This document shows positions 6,939 to 15,442 of a stretch of DNA of 34,686 nucleotides, piece after piece. Location: assembly GCA_013360285.1 (NCBI GenBank), contig JABWCM010000026.1, positions 1 to 34,686 on the forward strand, in the 5' to 3' direction. Under the pieces are notes generated by a model that saw only the letters and a list, made by a program, of their open reading frames with translations, did not search any database and was not told where the DNA came from. How positions within the stretch are numbered: the stretch's first letter is position 1; every line of letters starts with the position of its first letter. Origin of the DNA: Myxococcales bacterium (lineage in GTDB: Bacteria; Myxococcota_A; UBA9042; JABWCM01). The position numbers were made by a program, and so were the translations under genes.

Positions 6939-7625
6939 ATGACCGCGACCAAGGGAGAACTTGAGAAATTACGCATCGAATGTTTCGAAAGCCCGGATTA
7001 CACGACTCCATCCACGGGGAGGTTTGAGGCGTATATCAATCCGCAGGAAATCGTCATTTCGTACGACGTCGAGTATGACGGATCACAGGGTGCTGGAACA
7101 ACCAACAGTCGTATGGAGTTCAAGAAAGCGAAACCAGGCGATTTGTCCTTAACATTTACATTGGACGGAACGGGGGCCAACGGACGGCTTGTGGATGGGA
7201 AACCTCTTGATGTTCAAAAACAGGTCGAACTGTTTCAGACCGTGACCGGGTATAGTGGTAAGATCCATCGCACGAGTTACCTGAAGGTGGCGTGGGGAAC
7301 CCTGTCGATCAAAAGGTGTGTGCTGAAGAGTGCCTCCATTGCCTATAAACTCTTTCACCCCAATGGAGTACCATTGCGTGCGGTGATTACCGCGAATTTT
7401 ACCGACAATTCCGACGACACAACCCGCGTGGCAATGGTTCAAGATGAGTCATCGGACTTAACCCATCTGCGGCTGGTCAAGGCGGGCGATACATTGCCGG
7501 CGTTGTGCACAGCGATTTATGGCGACCCATTTCGATATCTTGACGTTGCCCGAGTCAATGGGTTAACCCAATTTCGCAGGCTGGAAACGGGCAAAACCCT
7601 GATTTTTCCGCCGCTTGGTAAGTAG
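6939..7625 (+). CDS. LysM baseplate hub/adaptor (Afp7/Pvc7-like)
   Basis: This 228-aa protein starts with MTATKGELEKLRIECFESP. The N-terminal part resembles the tube-like adaptor fold that binds the spike (FEAYINPQEIVISYDVEYD). The C-terminal 50 residues are a LysM domain (LVKAGDTLPALCTAIYGDP, then VARVNGLTQFRRLETGKTLIFPP). This arrangement is typical of Afp7/Pvc7, which links tube and VgrG-like spike. I chose the ATG at 6939 because it has AGAGG upstream and follows the preceding stop by four bases; an in-frame start at 6876 would overlap the small gene and add a sequence unlike the family. The spike gene begins three bases after it. Confidence 0.9.
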   Translation: MTATKGELEKLRIECFESPDYTTPSTGRFEAYINPQEIVISYDVEYDGSQGAGTTNSRMEFKKAKPGDLSLTFTLDGTGANGRLVDGKPLDVQKQVELFQTVTGYSGKIHRTSYLKVAWGTLSIKRCVLKSASIAYKLFHPNGVPLRAVITANFTDNSDDTTRVAMVQDESSDLTHLRLVKAGDTLPALCTAIYGDPFRYLDVARVNGLTQFRRLETGKTLIFPPLGK

Positions 7626-7628
7626 CCC

Positions 7629-9371
7629 ATGAATGCAGAACGTACACTTCCCATTCCAGCCACCCATCGTGAGTTTTTGGTCACGGCCAACGGGAATGCC
7701 GTGAGTAGAGAACATGCGTTGTTGTCGTTGACCGTAAATAAAATGGTGAACAAGCTGGCGTCCGCACGGTTGGTGTACTTGGACGGCGCTCCGGCGACCG
7801 GTGATTTTCCGCTCAGCAATGCCGACACCTTTGTTCCGGGCACCAAGATCCAGGTGGCCGCGGTCTCCGGAGGCACATCTTCCCTTTTGTTTGTAGGGGT
7901 GGTGGTGAAGTGTTCCCTGAAGGTCCGCGAAGCCGCAGGAACGCAGTTGGTGATCGAATGTCGTCACGACGCAGTAAAACTGACGGTCGGACGACGCAGC
8001 GCTTATTTTTTGGAACAGTCGGACAGCGACGTGATCGAGTCGTTGGTGACCGGTGCCGGGTTGTCGGCTGACATAGAGGCAACTCCGGTCATTCACAAAC
8101 ATCAGGTGCAATATAACTGCACCGATTGGGATTTTTTGTTGTTACGCGCACGAGCCAACGGTCAGCTTGTATTCGCCCATCAAGAGCCGTTGGTTGTAAA
8201 AGCACCGACCGAGTCCGGGGAAGTGGTGTGCACGCTCCAATTCGGTGCCACCATTCTCGAAATGGATGTGGAAATGGATGCACGGGGGCAATATGCCGGA
8301 ATTCAAACCACAACCTGGGACCCCGCGTCACAGCAAATCGTTGTACAAGAAGGGGAAAATCCTGGGATCACAACGCCGGGAAACATCGATCCGCAAACGT
8401 TATCCTCGGTCGTGGGGCTGAAACATTTTCCGTTGTCGCATGTTGCGTTACCCGAAGACGAAGCCCAGGCATGGGCTGACTCAACCTGGCGCCACTCGCA
8501 AATGAGTCGTATCAACGGAAGAATCAAGTGTGAAGGCATTGGAACCGTCAATCCTGGTGATTGGGTGAAGTTGGACGGGATCGGTCAACGATTTTCCGGC
8601 AATGCGTACGTCACCGGTGTTCGCCACGATTTTGACCAGGTACAGGGATGGAAAACCCACGTTCAAGTTGGAAGTGTAGATGCGGCGGCAGAGGACGACG
8701 TAGGCATACACGCACCCAAGGCCTCCCGGTTGGTTGCGGGTGTCAACGGCTTGCAGATCGGCGTGGTAGTCAGCAATGAAGATTCTACCGGCGAACATCG
8801 CATACGTGTACGAATGCCCATGGTCAGTAACGACGAAGATGGGGCATGGGCGCGGGTGGCGTGTATGGACGCCGGCGCCGACCGTGGTTTTTTTTTTCGA
8901 CCGGAAGTGGGGGACGAAGTGGTGCTGGGATTTCTCAACGATGATCCCCGAGCCGCGGTGATTTTGGGGATGTTGCACAGCAGCGCCAAACCGGCGCCAT
9001 TGTTGGGATCGGACCCCAATCACGATAAAGTTTACCAGAGCCGTTCCAAACTTCGGTTGGCATTCAACGATGAAACCAAAACAATTGTTGTTGAAACCCC
9101 TGCCGGAAATCGACTCACTTTAAGTGAAGAGGATTCGGGAATTAGGGTCGGTGACCAAAACGGCAATATCATTGAAATGAGCCCATCCGGCATATCGATT
9201 CAAAGTGTTGGTTCCCTGACACTCAACGCTGCGACCGAAATGACGCAGACGTCAGGAACGGCGTCGAGTTGGTCGGCCGGCACTCAACTCACATTGAAGG
9301 GAGCGGCGGGTGCCGATGTGTCCAGTTCTGGTGTAACGAAGGTTCGGGGGAGTTTGGTGCAAATCAATTAG
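7629..9371 (+). CDS. VgrG-like central spike (Afp8/Pvc8-like)
   Basis: This 580-aa trimeric spike protein is built from a gp27-like part (about 1-350; segments FVGVVVKCSLKVREAAG and YNCTDWDFLLLRARANGQL), a gp5-type OB domain (about 373-450; GVVVSNEDSTGEHRIRVRMP, then FFFRPEVGDEVVLGFLNDDP), and a C-terminal beta-helical needle (about 490-580) rich in short repeats such as GNRLTLSEEDSGIRV. There is no C-terminal toxin extension. It punctures the target membrane and is capped by the PAAR protein encoded next. Ten consecutive T at 8888-8897 (residues 421-423 are Phe) form a slippage-prone tract in the OB domain; the frame is intact here. Confidence 0.93.
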   Translation: MNAERTLPIPATHREFLVTANGNAVSREHALLSLTVNKMVNKLASARLVYLDGAPATGDFPLSNADTFVPGTKIQVAAVSGGTSSLLFVGVVVKCSLKVREAAGTQLVIECRHDAVKLTVGRRSAYFLEQSDSDVIESLVTGAGLSADIEATPVIHKHQVQYNCTDWDFLLLRARANGQLVFAHQEPLVVKAPTESGEVVCTLQFGATILEMDVEMDARGQYAGIQTTTWDPASQQIVVQEGENPGITTPGNIDPQTLSSVVGLKHFPLSHVALPEDEAQAWADSTWRHSQMSRINGRIKCEGIGTVNPGDWVKLDGIGQRFSGNAYVTGVRHDFDQVQGWKTHVQVGSVDAAAEDDVGIHAPKASRLVAGVNGLQIGVVVSNEDSTGEHRIRVRMPMVSNDEDGAWARVACMDAGADRGFFFRPEVGDEVVLGFLNDDPRAAVILGMLHSSAKPAPLLGSDPNHDKVYQSRSKLRLAFNDETKTIVVETPAGNRLTLSEEDSGIRVGDQNGNIIEMSPSGISIQSVGSLTLNAATEMTQTSGTASSWSAGTQLTLKGAAGADVSSSGVTKVRGSLVQIN

Positions 9372-9380
9372 AGGGAATTT

Positions 9381-9650
9381 ATGTTTGCGGCGCGAGTGAC
9401 CGATATGACCGTTCATGGAGGGATGATTGCCGGGCCGGGTGTGCCGACGGTACTGGTGGGCGGAAAACCCGCAGCCGTAATGGGCGATCAACATGTATGC
9501 GCCATTCCCCCACCTCATCCGATGGTAAGCCCATTTCCGGCAGGCAGTGGGACCGTGTTGATAGGTGGAAAACCGGCATTGCGTACAACGGACGCGTGTA
9601 TTTGCGGTGCGATGGCGGCAGTCGGCGATCCGACCGTCCAAATAGGATAA
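9381..9650 (+). CDS. PAAR-domain spike tip (Afp10-like)
   Basis: This 89-aa protein consists essentially of one PAAR domain: paired GG-containing repeats (VHGGMIAGPGVPTVLVGGKPA and GTVLIGGKPALRT) and the metal-site residues expected of the family (His33 in GDQHVCAIPPPHP, and a C-terminal DACICGA segment). It caps the spike needle as a metal-bound cone. No effector domain is fused to it. It follows the spike gene by nine bases with AGAGGGA upstream of the ATG. Confidence 0.9.
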   Translation: MFAARVTDMTVHGGMIAGPGVPTVLVGGKPAAVMGDQHVCAIPPPHPMVSPFPAGSGTVLIGGKPALRTTDACICGAMAAVGDPTVQIG

Positions 9651-9655
9651 AAGGG

Positions 9656-10111
9656 ATGTCCAATAACGGAGCCAAACCACAGTTCAAATCCTTTTTGGGT
9701 ACCGGGTGGAGTTTTCCGCCGGCGTTTGGACCCAATGGCATTGTTTTGGCCGTCGACGAAGAGGATATTCAACAGAGTCTAAAGATATTGTTTACGACGC
9801 ACCCCGGAGAACGGTTTTTTCATCCGAAGTATGGGGTCGACCTGCGGGCACTGTTGTTTGAGCCGCTGACGACAACGATGACCACATTGGTGCAAGACAA
9901 TATCCGAACAGCGGTTTTGTTGTATGAACCACGAATCCGTATCTTGTCCCTGAAGCTCGATACATCGACGCAGTTTGAGGGGTTTTTGGCGATTGATTTG
10001 GCCTATGAAATACGGGCGACCAATTCTCGGTACAATCTGGTGTACCCATTCAGTGTTTCGGACGCCAATGAAGTGCGAACCTATTTCGGGAGTGGACGAG
10101 GAGTTTCATGA
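9656..10111 (+). CDS. gp25-like baseplate wedge protein (Afp9-like)
   Basis: This 151-aa gpW/gp25 family protein has segments FPPAFGPNGIVLAVDEEDIQQSLKILFTTHPGERFFHPKYGVDLRALLFEPLT in positions 18-70, containing the family's conserved GER motif, then DNIRTAVLLYEPRI. It is the baseplate wedge lysozyme-like protein that nucleates sheath assembly. I set the start at ATG 9656, just after the PAAR stop, because an in-frame extension to 9269 would run through the spike and PAAR genes. It overlaps the Afp11 gene by ATGA. Confidence 0.9.
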   Translation: MSNNGAKPQFKSFLGTGWSFPPAFGPNGIVLAVDEEDIQQSLKILFTTHPGERFFHPKYGVDLRALLFEPLTTTMTTLVQDNIRTAVLLYEPRIRILSLKLDTSTQFEGFLAIDLAYEIRATNSRYNLVYPFSVSDANEVRTYFGSGRGVS

Positions 10112-13100
10112 AGGACAAAATCCCCGTCGCAGGGCAACTCCCGGGTCTCGGACAGAGCCAAAACGAACGATTCGCAAAGGAATTGGCAGCCTCGTTCGTA
10201 GCGGTGGATGAACGTAAAACCGAAGATCTGTTACGTTTTGTCAGAAAATTGGCCGACCACGTACGTTTTTTTCCTGCCCATGGGAATGAGCCAACGGAAA
10301 CGGATCGGTGGGGGGCGTGGTTCCCTTTTCAGGAAAATAACGTCTCGAGTTGGCTGGACGGAATCAACACCGGAGAAACCCGGCCGGATATGGGGTTATT
10401 GGCCACGTTTTGTGAACTGTACCATTACCCACAAACCAAACTGAATGAGTTGACCCACCGGCACCTGGAATTTTATTTTCGAGACGTGCTTCGATTTACC
10501 CCACGGTCGGCGGTGCCCGACCGAGCGCATGTGGTGTTTCAGCTAAAAAAAGGGGTGTCCTCCACGATCATTTCTCCTGATTTGCGCCTTTCTGCCGGTA
10601 AAGATTCGACTGGGGTGGAGCGTATTTATAAGCCGAAACACGAAATGGTGGTTCATCAAGCTACAGTCGATTCATTACGATCCCTGTACGTCGACACAGC
10701 CGGTACGGGAAATGTTTATCAGGCGTTGGTTGCCAATTCCGCCGATGGATTGGGGGCCGAATTACCCGCGGTTGACGCGAAGTGGCGGCCTTTTGGACAT
10801 GCGGCCCTGCCGTTGGCAACCGTCGGTTTTGCCATCGCGTCGCCGCTCCTGCGAATGCAGGAAGCAACGCGCACCGTGACGGTCACTCTGGAGTTATCGG
10901 ACGTAGATAAGACGCTAACTGCAACGAAGCTCAATAACTCGTTGGAGGTACTGTTCACCACCCCGGATTCATGGATCGAGGTACCGTGCAAAATCGGCCT
11001 CGACAAATCGAAGTTGACTGTGACGGCGACAGTGGGAGAAGATGATCCGGCTATTACGGATTACAACTCCAAGGTCCACGGTGGTTGGTTTTTAACAACG
11101 AATCCGTTGTTGGTTGTCCGATTGCGGCAACAATCATCAGACGGGGTGCCCTATACCAAGCTGCAACCTATCGGTCTGAACAACGTTACTCTGACCGTTG
11201 AGGTCGAAGGAGCCCAATCCCTTCAAGTTGAAAACGAACAAGGGGTGTTTGACCCCAAGAAGTCGTTTCCACCCTTTGGGATGGTGCCGACCGTGGGGTC
11301 ACGATTTTTTGTGCGCTGCCCCGAAGCAGAGTCAAAACCGTTGACGACCATTTCCTTGACTTTGGGCTGGCAGGGTTTGCCATCGAGTTTTTCCACCCAC
11401 TACGCAAACTACACGAATCCACCCAAAGGTAGCAGCGATTTTAAGGTGGACGTCCAGTACAGAGGTGTAACCTCGTGGGGACAAAAGGATCACGCGCTAT
11501 TTGTCGCGTTGACTTTGCCTGGAACCGGCACATCCACGAACTCAACGAACACCAAAAAATCTTCACCAAAACTCTATGAAGAATCCAGCAACAAGGCGTT
11601 TATTGACGTCAACGCTAACCAAACGATGAAAAAAGAAATCACGTATTACGGCGGCGCCCAAGCCAAGTTGAAACCCGTCGAGGACGGCTTCACCCTTACT
11701 CTGAAGAAAGACTTTTTTCATAACGACTATCGCAAGAAATCCATCGAAAATATCGTCGACGCGGTAAACAGAAAATCCGCCCCCGTGTTGCTCAATGAGC
11801 CGTATACGCCCATCATCTCGGAAATGCGCTTAGACTATACCGCCAAAACCCAAACCGTCGTCCTCAGCACCACCGATTCCATGGACGACTCGGTACAGTT
11901 TTTTCACGTACTGGGAGATGGGGCTCGGCGTGAACACGCAGCACTTCGGCACAGCCTGCCATTTGTACTCTCCAAACAAGTTTCGTTGTTGCCGCAATAT
12001 GAACACGAAGGGGAATTGTGGATCGGTATCGTCGGCATCCGTCCGGGCGACAGCATTACTCTGTTGTTTCAGATCGCTGAAGGCAGCGCGGATCCCAATT
12101 CCATTCCCAAACCACCCCAGTGGTCTGTGTTGTGTCATAACTACTGGCGCCCCTTGAGTTCAGACCAGGTCGTTCGAGACACCACCCATGGCCTGTTGAC
12201 CAGCGGGGTTGTCCTGTTTGTTATTCCCAAGGAAGCAACCCTGGACAACACGTTGCTGCCGTCCGGAAAAATTTGGATCCGGTGTGGCGTCGGCGAAAAT
12301 GTACTCGGCGTAAGTCAAATGATCGCCATCATGCCCAATGCGGCCGAGGTCCAATTTGCAGACAACGGAAACGACCCCGCCCACTATTCGACTGCATTGG
12401 GTCCTGAAAACATCACAAAAATCAAAAACGGCAACGCGGCGATTCAGTCGATCAAACAACCCTATTCATCGTTTGGGGGAACCCCCACGGAACAAGACGC
12501 TGCGTTGTACACCCGCGCTTCGGAGCGGCTGAGGCACAAAAACCGCTGTATTACCCCGTGGGACTATGAACGGATCGTGTTGGAATTGTTTCCGCGAGTC
12601 CATCGTGTCAAATGTATTCCCCACGCCCACGAAACCAGTTGGTCGGCGCCCGGTCACGTGCTGTTAGTGGTGGTACCCGACCTGCGTAACAAAAACGCGG
12701 TCGATCCCTTAGAACCGCGAGTGGATGTCAATACATTGACCAACATCCGTGAAGCCGTTCAGGCGCGAGCCGGAATGCAGGTCACGATCAAGGTCAAAAA
12801 CCCACGATACCAAAAGATTCGCCTGGACTTTCGTGTGCGTTTTTATCCCGAGTTCGCATTTAACACGTATCGCGCGATACTGCACAAAGCGCTTATCGAA
12901 GTGTTGTGCCCGTGGGCGTTTGGGGAATCGAGAGACCTCACCTTTGGTGGAACGGTACATAAATCCGCTCTGTTGGATTTTGTGGAGGAATTGCCCTACG
13001 TCGACTATCTCACGGATTTTTTTATGACGACTTCCGTGGGAGACAAAATCTCGGCTGTGGATGTGCACGAAGTGACGGCGGAAACTCCGGATACGATTCT

Positions 13101-13140
13101 GGTGTCGGCTGCCACGCACGACATCCGGGAGGTCGACTGA
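10108..13140 (+). CDS. Baseplate J-like wedge protein (Afp11-like)
   Basis: This 1010-aa protein is the large wedge component of the eCIS baseplate. Its N-terminal part contains YHYPQTKLNELTHRHLEFYFRD and is followed by beta-rich domains. The C-terminal third holds the recognisable gpJ/gp6-like region: RASERLRHKNRCITPWDYERIVLELFPRVHRVKCIPHAH at about 808-846, then PRVDVNTLTNIREAVQARAGMQVTIKVKNPRYQKIRLDF. Partners are gp25 (upstream, overlapping) and Afp12 (immediately downstream). Size matches the longer Afp11 relatives. No anomaly was seen. Confidence 0.9.
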   Translation: MKDKIPVAGQLPGLGQSQNERFAKELAASFVAVDERKTEDLLRFVRKLADHVRFFPAHGNEPTETDRWGAWFPFQENNVSSWLDGINTGETRPDMGLLATFCELYHYPQTKLNELTHRHLEFYFRDVLRFTPRSAVPDRAHVVFQLKKGVSSTIISPDLRLSAGKDSTGVERIYKPKHEMVVHQATVDSLRSLYVDTAGTGNVYQALVANSADGLGAELPAVDAKWRPFGHAALPLATVGFAIASPLLRMQEATRTVTVTLELSDVDKTLTATKLNNSLEVLFTTPDSWIEVPCKIGLDKSKLTVTATVGEDDPAITDYNSKVHGGWFLTTNPLLVVRLRQQSSDGVPYTKLQPIGLNNVTLTVEVEGAQSLQVENEQGVFDPKKSFPPFGMVPTVGSRFFVRCPEAESKPLTTISLTLGWQGLPSSFSTHYANYTNPPKGSSDFKVDVQYRGVTSWGQKDHALFVALTLPGTGTSTNSTNTKKSSPKLYEESSNKAFIDVNANQTMKKEITYYGGAQAKLKPVEDGFTLTLKKDFFHNDYRKKSIENIVDAVNRKSAPVLLNEPYTPIISEMRLDYTAKTQTVVLSTTDSMDDSVQFFHVLGDGARREHAALRHSLPFVLSKQVSLLPQYEHEGELWIGIVGIRPGDSITLLFQIAEGSADPNSIPKPPQWSVLCHNYWRPLSSDQVVRDTTHGLLTSGVVLFVIPKEATLDNTLLPSGKIWIRCGVGENVLGVSQMIAIMPNAAEVQFADNGNDPAHYSTALGPENITKIKNGNAAIQSIKQPYSSFGGTPTEQDAALYTRASERLRHKNRCITPWDYERIVLELFPRVHRVKCIPHAHETSWSAPGHVLLVVVPDLRNKNAVDPLEPRVDVNTLTNIREAVQARAGMQVTIKVKNPRYQKIRLDFRVRFYPEFAFNTYRAILHKALIEVLCPWAFGESRDLTFGGTVHKSALLDFVEELPYVDYLTDFFMTTSVGDKISAVDVHEVTAETPDTILVSAATHDIREVD

Positions 13141-15438
13141 GTGATGATTGCGACCCAGGTGCCCATACCCCAAGATACCAACGGGGGGGACCCATCAATG
13201 GATGCCCGCTCGCTTTTTGCCAAGGGACTGGAGCACGTCAAAAAAATGTCGGCCCAAATTTGGAACGACTATAATCTGCACGATCCCGGAATCACCACGC
13301 TTGAGCTTTTGTGTTATGCGTTGACCGACTTAAGTTACCGTGCTTCGCTGCCGGTCGCGGATATCTTGGCGGCTGCGCCGAATGGGAAACCCGATCCCAA
13401 TAGTGCATTATTCACCGCACGAAATATTCTGCCCAACCGCCCTTTGACCGGTTTGGATTACCGGAAACTGTTGATCGACATTCCAGGAATCAAAAACGCA
13501 TGGATTCAACCGACCGCCCAGGCTTTGTACGCCGATAAACAACTAGGGAAATTGTCGTTTACAGACACCGGCGCAGAACATGTTGTCCCGATTCATCTTT
13601 TGGGTTTGTATCAGGTAATTTTGGAGTACGAAAACGAATTGCCCGAGTCGGAGTTGGCGGAACTGCCGGGCCGCGTACATCGTCGGCTTGCGGAAAACAG
13701 AAATCTCTGTGAGGATTTTTTGGGATCCGTGGTGGTTGAGGAGCAGGCGTTTCGGGTGTGTGGGGAAATCGAACTGTCACCGAACACGGATGCGACCCGG
13801 GTAAACGCGGAGCTGTTTTTTCAGATCAATCGATATTTTTCTCCGCCGGTTCAATTTTATTCACTAAACGAAATGTTAACCCGGGAAAAAAGCCCAGGGT
13901 TGCGGTATACCGTCGCGGATATTTTTGACGGTCCGCTGCTGCAACACGGTTTTATCGACGACCAAGAATTGACGGCTTCGGATCTGCGATCACAGATTCG
14001 CCTTTCCGACATCATCAACATTGCGATGGATATCGACGGAGTCGTCGCGGTACGCGATCTCATCATCGTTGCCGCCGACTCAACGAGCTCTAAAGGAACC
14101 AGCAAGTGGGTGGTGCCGGTAGAAGGCGGCAAAAAAGCGGTCTTGGATGACTTCTCCAAATCACGGATTCGGTTTACAAAACGCGGTTTTCCCATCGGCA
14201 TAAAGTCGTCTGACGTCAAAAAAAAATACAACGAGTGGGTGGTTTCGGAACAAGCCGGAGATTTGGTTCAGTTGGAGGAAGACCTCAGCATTCCTGCCGG
14301 AAAATTCCAGCCACTGGGCGACTACGAGTCCGTGCAGAATCACTTTCCGGCTGCATATGGGATTGGAAATGATCGACTGGCGGATCCGGACCCCAAACGC
14401 CTGGCGTTAACTTATCAATTGAAGGGTTATCTTTACTTTTTTGACCAAATGATGGCGAACTACTTTGCTCAACTGGAACACGTCAAAGAGTTGTTTTCTG
14501 TGGACGAAACCCTCACACAGACCTACTTTTACAAAACAGGGGAACTGTTTCGAGACTTCGACAAAATAAGTGCCGTGCCGCCGGACTTTTTTGAGCCGAC
14601 AGGGACCCATTCCGTGGAACCTGAAAAGCCCATTCACACGGAACGTAGGAATCGATTTTTGGACCACCTTATTTCCCGTTTTGCGGAACAGTTTTTTGAC
14701 TATGCAGCCACCATACAGTCGGCGTTTCCAGAAGCAACCATGGACGGTGTTGTGGATAAATGCCGATTTATCAAGGATTATCCGCGGGCCAGCAGCGAAC
14801 GTTCGTTGGCGTATCACTACCAGGCGCAGGCGGCGGATCTTTGGGGTTCGGACAAAAACATTTCTGGATTGGAACGGCGTATTGCAAGGCTTTTGGGAAT
14901 CCGCAACCTCAGCCGCCGAAATTTGGGTGGATTGGCATCCGGCAGTGATGGCGAAGGGATGTATGTGATCGAAAACATCCTCTTGAGACCCGGGTCGGAG
15001 GGGGATCCACTGATGAAAATTTGTCCGGATCCGAACTGTGGCGAGTGTGCCGACTTCGATCCCTATTCTTATCGACTCCACGTCATATTACCCGCTGAAA
15101 ACGGTCGATTCGCGAATATGAACTTTAGGCGTTTTGTGGAACAGACGATTCGTGAAGAAACCCCGGCGCACATTTTCCCCAAAATCTGCTGGGCCAATGA
15201 CTTGGACATCGTTTCGTTGCAGTCTACCTACTCCGACTGGCTGCGCATAAAGGCCGGGTTGGCCCCGGAACACATGGTCGACTCCGAACCCAATCAGATT
15301 TGGGAAGAATTGCTGAACAAACTCGCGTCGATCAAAAACATCTACCCCAAACAAAAACTGCACGGCTGTAACAATGCTCCTTCCGACGGGCAGTTCGTGT
15401 TAGGGATGTCGGCTCTGGGCTCTCAGGACAACGAGTAA
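13141..15438 (+). CDS. Baseplate wedge protein (Afp12-like)
   Basis: This 765-aa protein has the hallmark Afp12 segment near its N-terminus, WNDYNLHDPGITTLELLCYALTDLSYRA, followed by LTGLDYRKLLIDIPGIKNAWI. Its C-terminal part contains a small Cys cluster (KICPDPNCGECAD). It forms the wedge heterodimer with Afp11 that expands on triggering. GGGAGG at 13127-13132 serves either GTG 13141 (eight bases) or ATG 13144 (eleven); I use GTG. The gene starts directly after the Afp11 stop. Nine A at 14218-14226 encode part of a Lys run. Confidence 0.88.
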   Translation: MMIATQVPIPQDTNGGDPSMDARSLFAKGLEHVKKMSAQIWNDYNLHDPGITTLELLCYALTDLSYRASLPVADILAAAPNGKPDPNSALFTARNILPNRPLTGLDYRKLLIDIPGIKNAWIQPTAQALYADKQLGKLSFTDTGAEHVVPIHLLGLYQVILEYENELPESELAELPGRVHRRLAENRNLCEDFLGSVVVEEQAFRVCGEIELSPNTDATRVNAELFFQINRYFSPPVQFYSLNEMLTREKSPGLRYTVADIFDGPLLQHGFIDDQELTASDLRSQIRLSDIINIAMDIDGVVAVRDLIIVAADSTSSKGTSKWVVPVEGGKKAVLDDFSKSRIRFTKRGFPIGIKSSDVKKKYNEWVVSEQAGDLVQLEEDLSIPAGKFQPLGDYESVQNHFPAAYGIGNDRLADPDPKRLALTYQLKGYLYFFDQMMANYFAQLEHVKELFSVDETLTQTYFYKTGELFRDFDKISAVPPDFFEPTGTHSVEPEKPIHTERRNRFLDHLISRFAEQFFDYAATIQSAFPEATMDGVVDKCRFIKDYPRASSERSLAYHYQAQAADLWGSDKNISGLERRIARLLGIRNLSRRNLGGLASGSDGEGMYVIENILLRPGSEGDPLMKICPDPNCGECADFDPYSYRLHVILPAENGRFANMNFRRFVEQTIREETPAHIFPKICWANDLDIVSLQSTYSDWLRIKAGLAPEHMVDSEPNQIWEELLNKLASIKNIYPKQKLHGCNNAPSDGQFVLGMSALGSQDNE

Positions 15439-15442
15439 CACC

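Noticed and set aside
9269-9655. Upstream in-frame extension of the gp25-like protein
   Set aside because: It runs through the end of the spike gene and all of the PAAR gene in another frame; the family start is at 9656.
13857-15081. Minus-strand frames opposite the Afp12 gene
   Set aside because: They lie entirely within a well-supported plus-strand gene and have no recognisable sequence.
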